From positions 1 through 8,089 of the forward strand of contig JAHEDL010000052.1 in NCBI GenBank assembly GCA_024641255.1: 8,089 nt of DNA, read 5' to 3'. Both the position numbers and the translations under genes were made by a program. Positions 6,687-8,089 of the stretch are shown piece after piece; the first letter of the stretch is position 1; each line of letters begins with the position of its first letter. The notes below the pieces were generated by a model that saw nothing but the letters and a program-made list of their open reading frames with translations, ran no database searches and was not told the origin of the DNA. The stretch comes from Pseudorhodobacter sp. GTDB lineage: Bacteria; Pseudomonadota; Alphaproteobacteria; Rhodobacterales; Rhodobacteraceae.

Positions 6687-6710
6687 TTCCGGCACGGCGG
6701 GTGTCGGGAA
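6687..6710 (+). promoter_or_regulatory. Hairpin burying the permease ribosome-binding site
   Basis: TTCC (6687-6690) pairs with GGAA (6707-6710), and GGCAC (6691-6695) pairs with GTGTC (6701-6705), with one G bulge and one G-T pair. The stem has 9 pairs and a 5-nt loop. Its 3' arm contains most of the ribosome-binding site GGGAAGAA (6706-6713), a few bases before the TTG start. This suggests the riboswitch acts on translation, as is usual in proteobacteria. Confidence 0.6.
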
Positions 6711-6717
6711 GAAAGCG

Positions 6718-7758
6718 TTGACGTTGCTGCAGCGGATTTTAGATTCTGCGCCGGTTGGACTGCGCCGCAAGGCTGCGGTGATCCTGTCGCTTTTGGTGCT
6801 GTTCAATTGCGCCGCTTGGGCTTGGGCCTTTGCGGCGTTTCAAGGTCAGCCGGTGCTGCTGGGCACGGCGTTTCTGGCCTATAGCTTTGGGCTGCGCCAT
6901 GCGGTCGATGCCGACCATATCGCCTCAATCGACAATATCACCCGCAAGCTGATGCAAGAGGGCAAGCGCCCGCTGACGGTGGGGCTGTTCTTTTCGCTGG
7001 GGCATTCGTCGATCGTGGTGATCTTGTCGGTGGTGGTGGCGATCACCGCGCAGGCGTTGCAGGGCGGTTTTGAAGACTATCGCGCGATTGGCGGCACTAT
7101 CAGCACGCTTGTATCCGCGTTCTTCTTGTTTGCCATCGCGGGCGCCAACCTGTTCATCTTGCGCAACACGTGGCGGTCTTTGCGCAAAGTGCGGCAGGGC
7201 GGCGATTTGCATGCCGATGATCTGGACCTGTTGCTAAGCGGTGGTGGCGTGATGGCGCGGTTGTTCCGCCGCATGTTCCGGCTGATTGAAAAGAACCGGC
7301 ATATCTACTTTTTGGGCATGTTGTTCGGGCTGGGCTTTGACACCGCAACAGAAGTTGGGCTGCTGGGGCTTTCGGCATCGTCGGCGTCGGGCGGCGTTTC
7401 GCCGCTGGTGGTGATGGTGTTCCCGATGCTGTTTTGCGCCGGCATGGCGTTGGTGGATACCGTCGACGGCATCTTGATGCTGGGGGCCTATGGCTGGGCG
7501 TTTCAACGGCCGATGCGCAAGCTTTACTATAATCTGGTGATCACCGGCCTGTCGGTTGCTGTGGCAATCGTGGTGGGCAGCATTGAAACCTTGGGGCTGT
7601 TGCAAGACAAACTGGCGCTAAGCGGCTGGATTTGGGAAGATATTGGCATTCTGAACGATAACTTTGGCCTGCTGGGCTATGGCATTATCGCGCTGTTCTT
7701 GATTGCGTGGGGCGTGTCGATTGTGATCTTCAAACTGCGCCGCATCGACGAGGCTTAA
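6718..7758 (+). CDS. NiCoT-family nickel/cobalt permease, probably cobalt
   Basis: A 346-residue inner-membrane secondary transporter of the HoxN/NixA/NhlF family. The family signature H-x4-DH is intact as His61, Asp66 and His67 in 'RHAVDADHIASIDN'. Other signatures are 'FFSLGHSS' (91-98), 'LGFDTATEVGLL' (205-216) and 'MALVDTVDGILMLGAYGWA' (243-261). About eight hydrophobic segments are visible, for example at 20-40, 46-60, 88-111, 127-147, 197-220, 229-246, 271-290 and 317-338, matching the family topology. Length is normal. The start is taken as TTG at 6718 because GGGAAGAA is just upstream and no in-frame ATG occurs before residue 79; TTG at 6724 is an alternative. The family carries Ni2+, Co2+ or both. 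The B12 riboswitch upstream makes cobalt for cobalamin synthesis the likely cargo. No cobalamin biosynthesis gene is in the window. Confidence 0.93.
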   Translation: MTLLQRILDSAPVGLRRKAAVILSLLVLFNCAAWAWAFAAFQGQPVLLGTAFLAYSFGLRHAVDADHIASIDNITRKLMQEGKRPLTVGLFFSLGHSSIVVILSVVVAITAQALQGGFEDYRAIGGTISTLVSAFFLFAIAGANLFILRNTWRSLRKVRQGGDLHADDLDLLLSGGGVMARLFRRMFRLIEKNRHIYFLGMLFGLGFDTATEVGLLGLSASSASGGVSPLVVMVFPMLFCAGMALVDTVDGILMLGAYGWAFQRPMRKLYYNLVITGLSVAVAIVVGSIETLGLLQDKLALSGWIWEDIGILNDNFGLLGYGIIALFLIAWGVSIVIFKLRRIDEA

Positions 7759-7766
7759 TCGCGCAA

Positions 7767-8072
7767 TCACTGCGTCGAACCCGGTGTCTTGCTGTAGGGG
7801 ATTGGAGCGGGTGAAGGGCGACCGGGAGCAAAATCGAACCCGGTCACACGACCGCTTTTCCCTTCATTCTCAATAATTTCGGCCCGTTCGGCTTCCCGGT
7901 GGATTTTCTCCGTGTGTGCCTGACGTGCTGTCGGTGCGTGCTCACTAGGTAGCCGGACTGTCCCGCCGGGGCAAGATGCTACTGCACCCAACGAACCGTG
8001 ACTAAGCCTTCTGCCCGAGAACCATCGGAGAAGATCGTAACGTCCTTTGGATTGACGAAGTGATCGCGCCAC
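7767..8072 (-). CDS. Hypothetical small frame, possibly remnant coding sequence
   Basis: A 101-codon minus-strand frame ending 8 bp from the permease stop, convergent with it. The C-terminal half looks protein-like: a charged helical stretch (TEKIHREAERAEIIENEGK) then a proline-rich tail. The N-terminal third overlaps, in another frame, the unidentified protein end at 7979-8089, so both cannot be intact as drawn. The ATG at 8072 has no clear ribosome-binding site. Either only the second half is a remnant joined to the upstream frame by a frameshift, or the frame is not coding. No family is recognised. Confidence 0.22.
   Translation of the reverse strand: MARSLRQSKGRYDLLRWFSGRRLSHGSLGAVASCPGGTVRLPSEHAPTARQAHTEKIHREAERAEIIENEGKSGRVTGFDFAPGRPSPAPIPYSKTPGSTQ
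7820..7845. repeat. Inverted repeat downstream of the permease
   Basis: GACCGGG (7820-7826) and CCCGGTC (7839-7845) are perfect inverted 7-mers with a 12-nt loop. On the plus strand a pyrimidine-rich CTTTTCCCTT follows 9 nt later, too far for a standard intrinsic terminator. The right arm is part of TCGAACCCGGT (7834-7844), which also occurs at 7775-7785. Confidence 0.4.
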
Positions 8073-8089
8073 ACGATTACTGCCGCCTT
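7979..8089 (-). CDS. C-terminal end of an unidentified protein (start outside window)
   Basis: On the minus strand an open frame enters from the right edge and ends at a TAG at 7981-7979, giving 36 residues that finish in 'GLVTVRWVQ'. The composition (mixed hydrophobic and charged, with VIVWRD and DVTIFSDGS stretches) looks like real protein. I do not recognise the family. Codons such as TTA, GTT and CGT are rare in the neighbouring genes, which may mean foreign origin. A frame this short can arise by chance; the call needs the sequence beyond the window. Confidence 0.35.
   Translation of the reverse strand, partial: KAAVIVWRDHFVNPKDVTIFSDGSRAEGLVTVRWVQ

Noticed and set aside
7775..7844. A tRNA gene suggested by the T-arm-like sequence
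   Set aside because: No acceptor, D or anticodon arm could be found at the right spacing on the minus strand.

Overview
The window looks like the chromosome of an alphaproteobacterium of the Rhodobacterales type (Rhodobacter or Roseobacter relatives). The signs are high-GC coding sequence with GC-ending codons, a zwf-pgl-pgi cluster, a molybdenum CO-dehydrogenase-type gene, and a short HNH endonuclease resembling the one I recall from that order. The genus assignment is inference. Almost every gene is a housekeeping or metabolic gene of a known family.

Layout, left to right. (1) At 3-410 (+) lies the C-terminal end of a CO-dehydrogenase medium (FAD) subunit, closed by a strong intrinsic terminator. 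(2) At 605-1189 (+) is a stand-alone HNH endonuclease, then at 1287-1979 (+) an MgtC/SapB-type membrane protein. (3) A 131-bp gap holds a perfect 12-bp palindrome of LacI-family operator type and a separate CTAG-centred dyad. It is followed by zwf, pgl and pgi (2111-5838, +), a tight operon with an ATGA overlap between zwf and pgl and a 3-bp gap before pgi. (4) A G-tract hairpin at 5872-5908 separates pgi from a convergent RidA-family gene (5912-6262, -). (5) Divergently, a complete cobalamin riboswitch (about 6440-6624) precedes a NiCoT-family Ni/Co permease (6718-7758, +), with a hairpin that buries the ribosome-binding site. (6) The last 330 bp (7759-8089) hold no recognised gene. The minus strand there has a plausible 36-residue protein end running off the window, plus a second, out-of-frame coding-like stretch, perhaps a decayed or foreign gene.

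How the genes work together. Zwf, Pgl and Pgi link fructose-6-phosphate, glucose-6-phosphate and 6-phosphogluconate. They feed the Entner-Doudoroff or pentose-phosphate routes, and their shared upstream palindrome suggests sugar-responsive control. The B12 riboswitch upstream of the permease makes cobalt, rather than nickel, the likely cargo: when cobalamin is abundant, cobalt uptake for its synthesis would be shut off. The CO-dehydrogenase fragment belongs to an operon lying to the left. I found no CRISPR array, tRNA, rRNA, insertion sequence or clear new defence system. The most interesting unexplained parts are the zwf operator region, the expression platform of the riboswitch, and the right-hand 330 bp.
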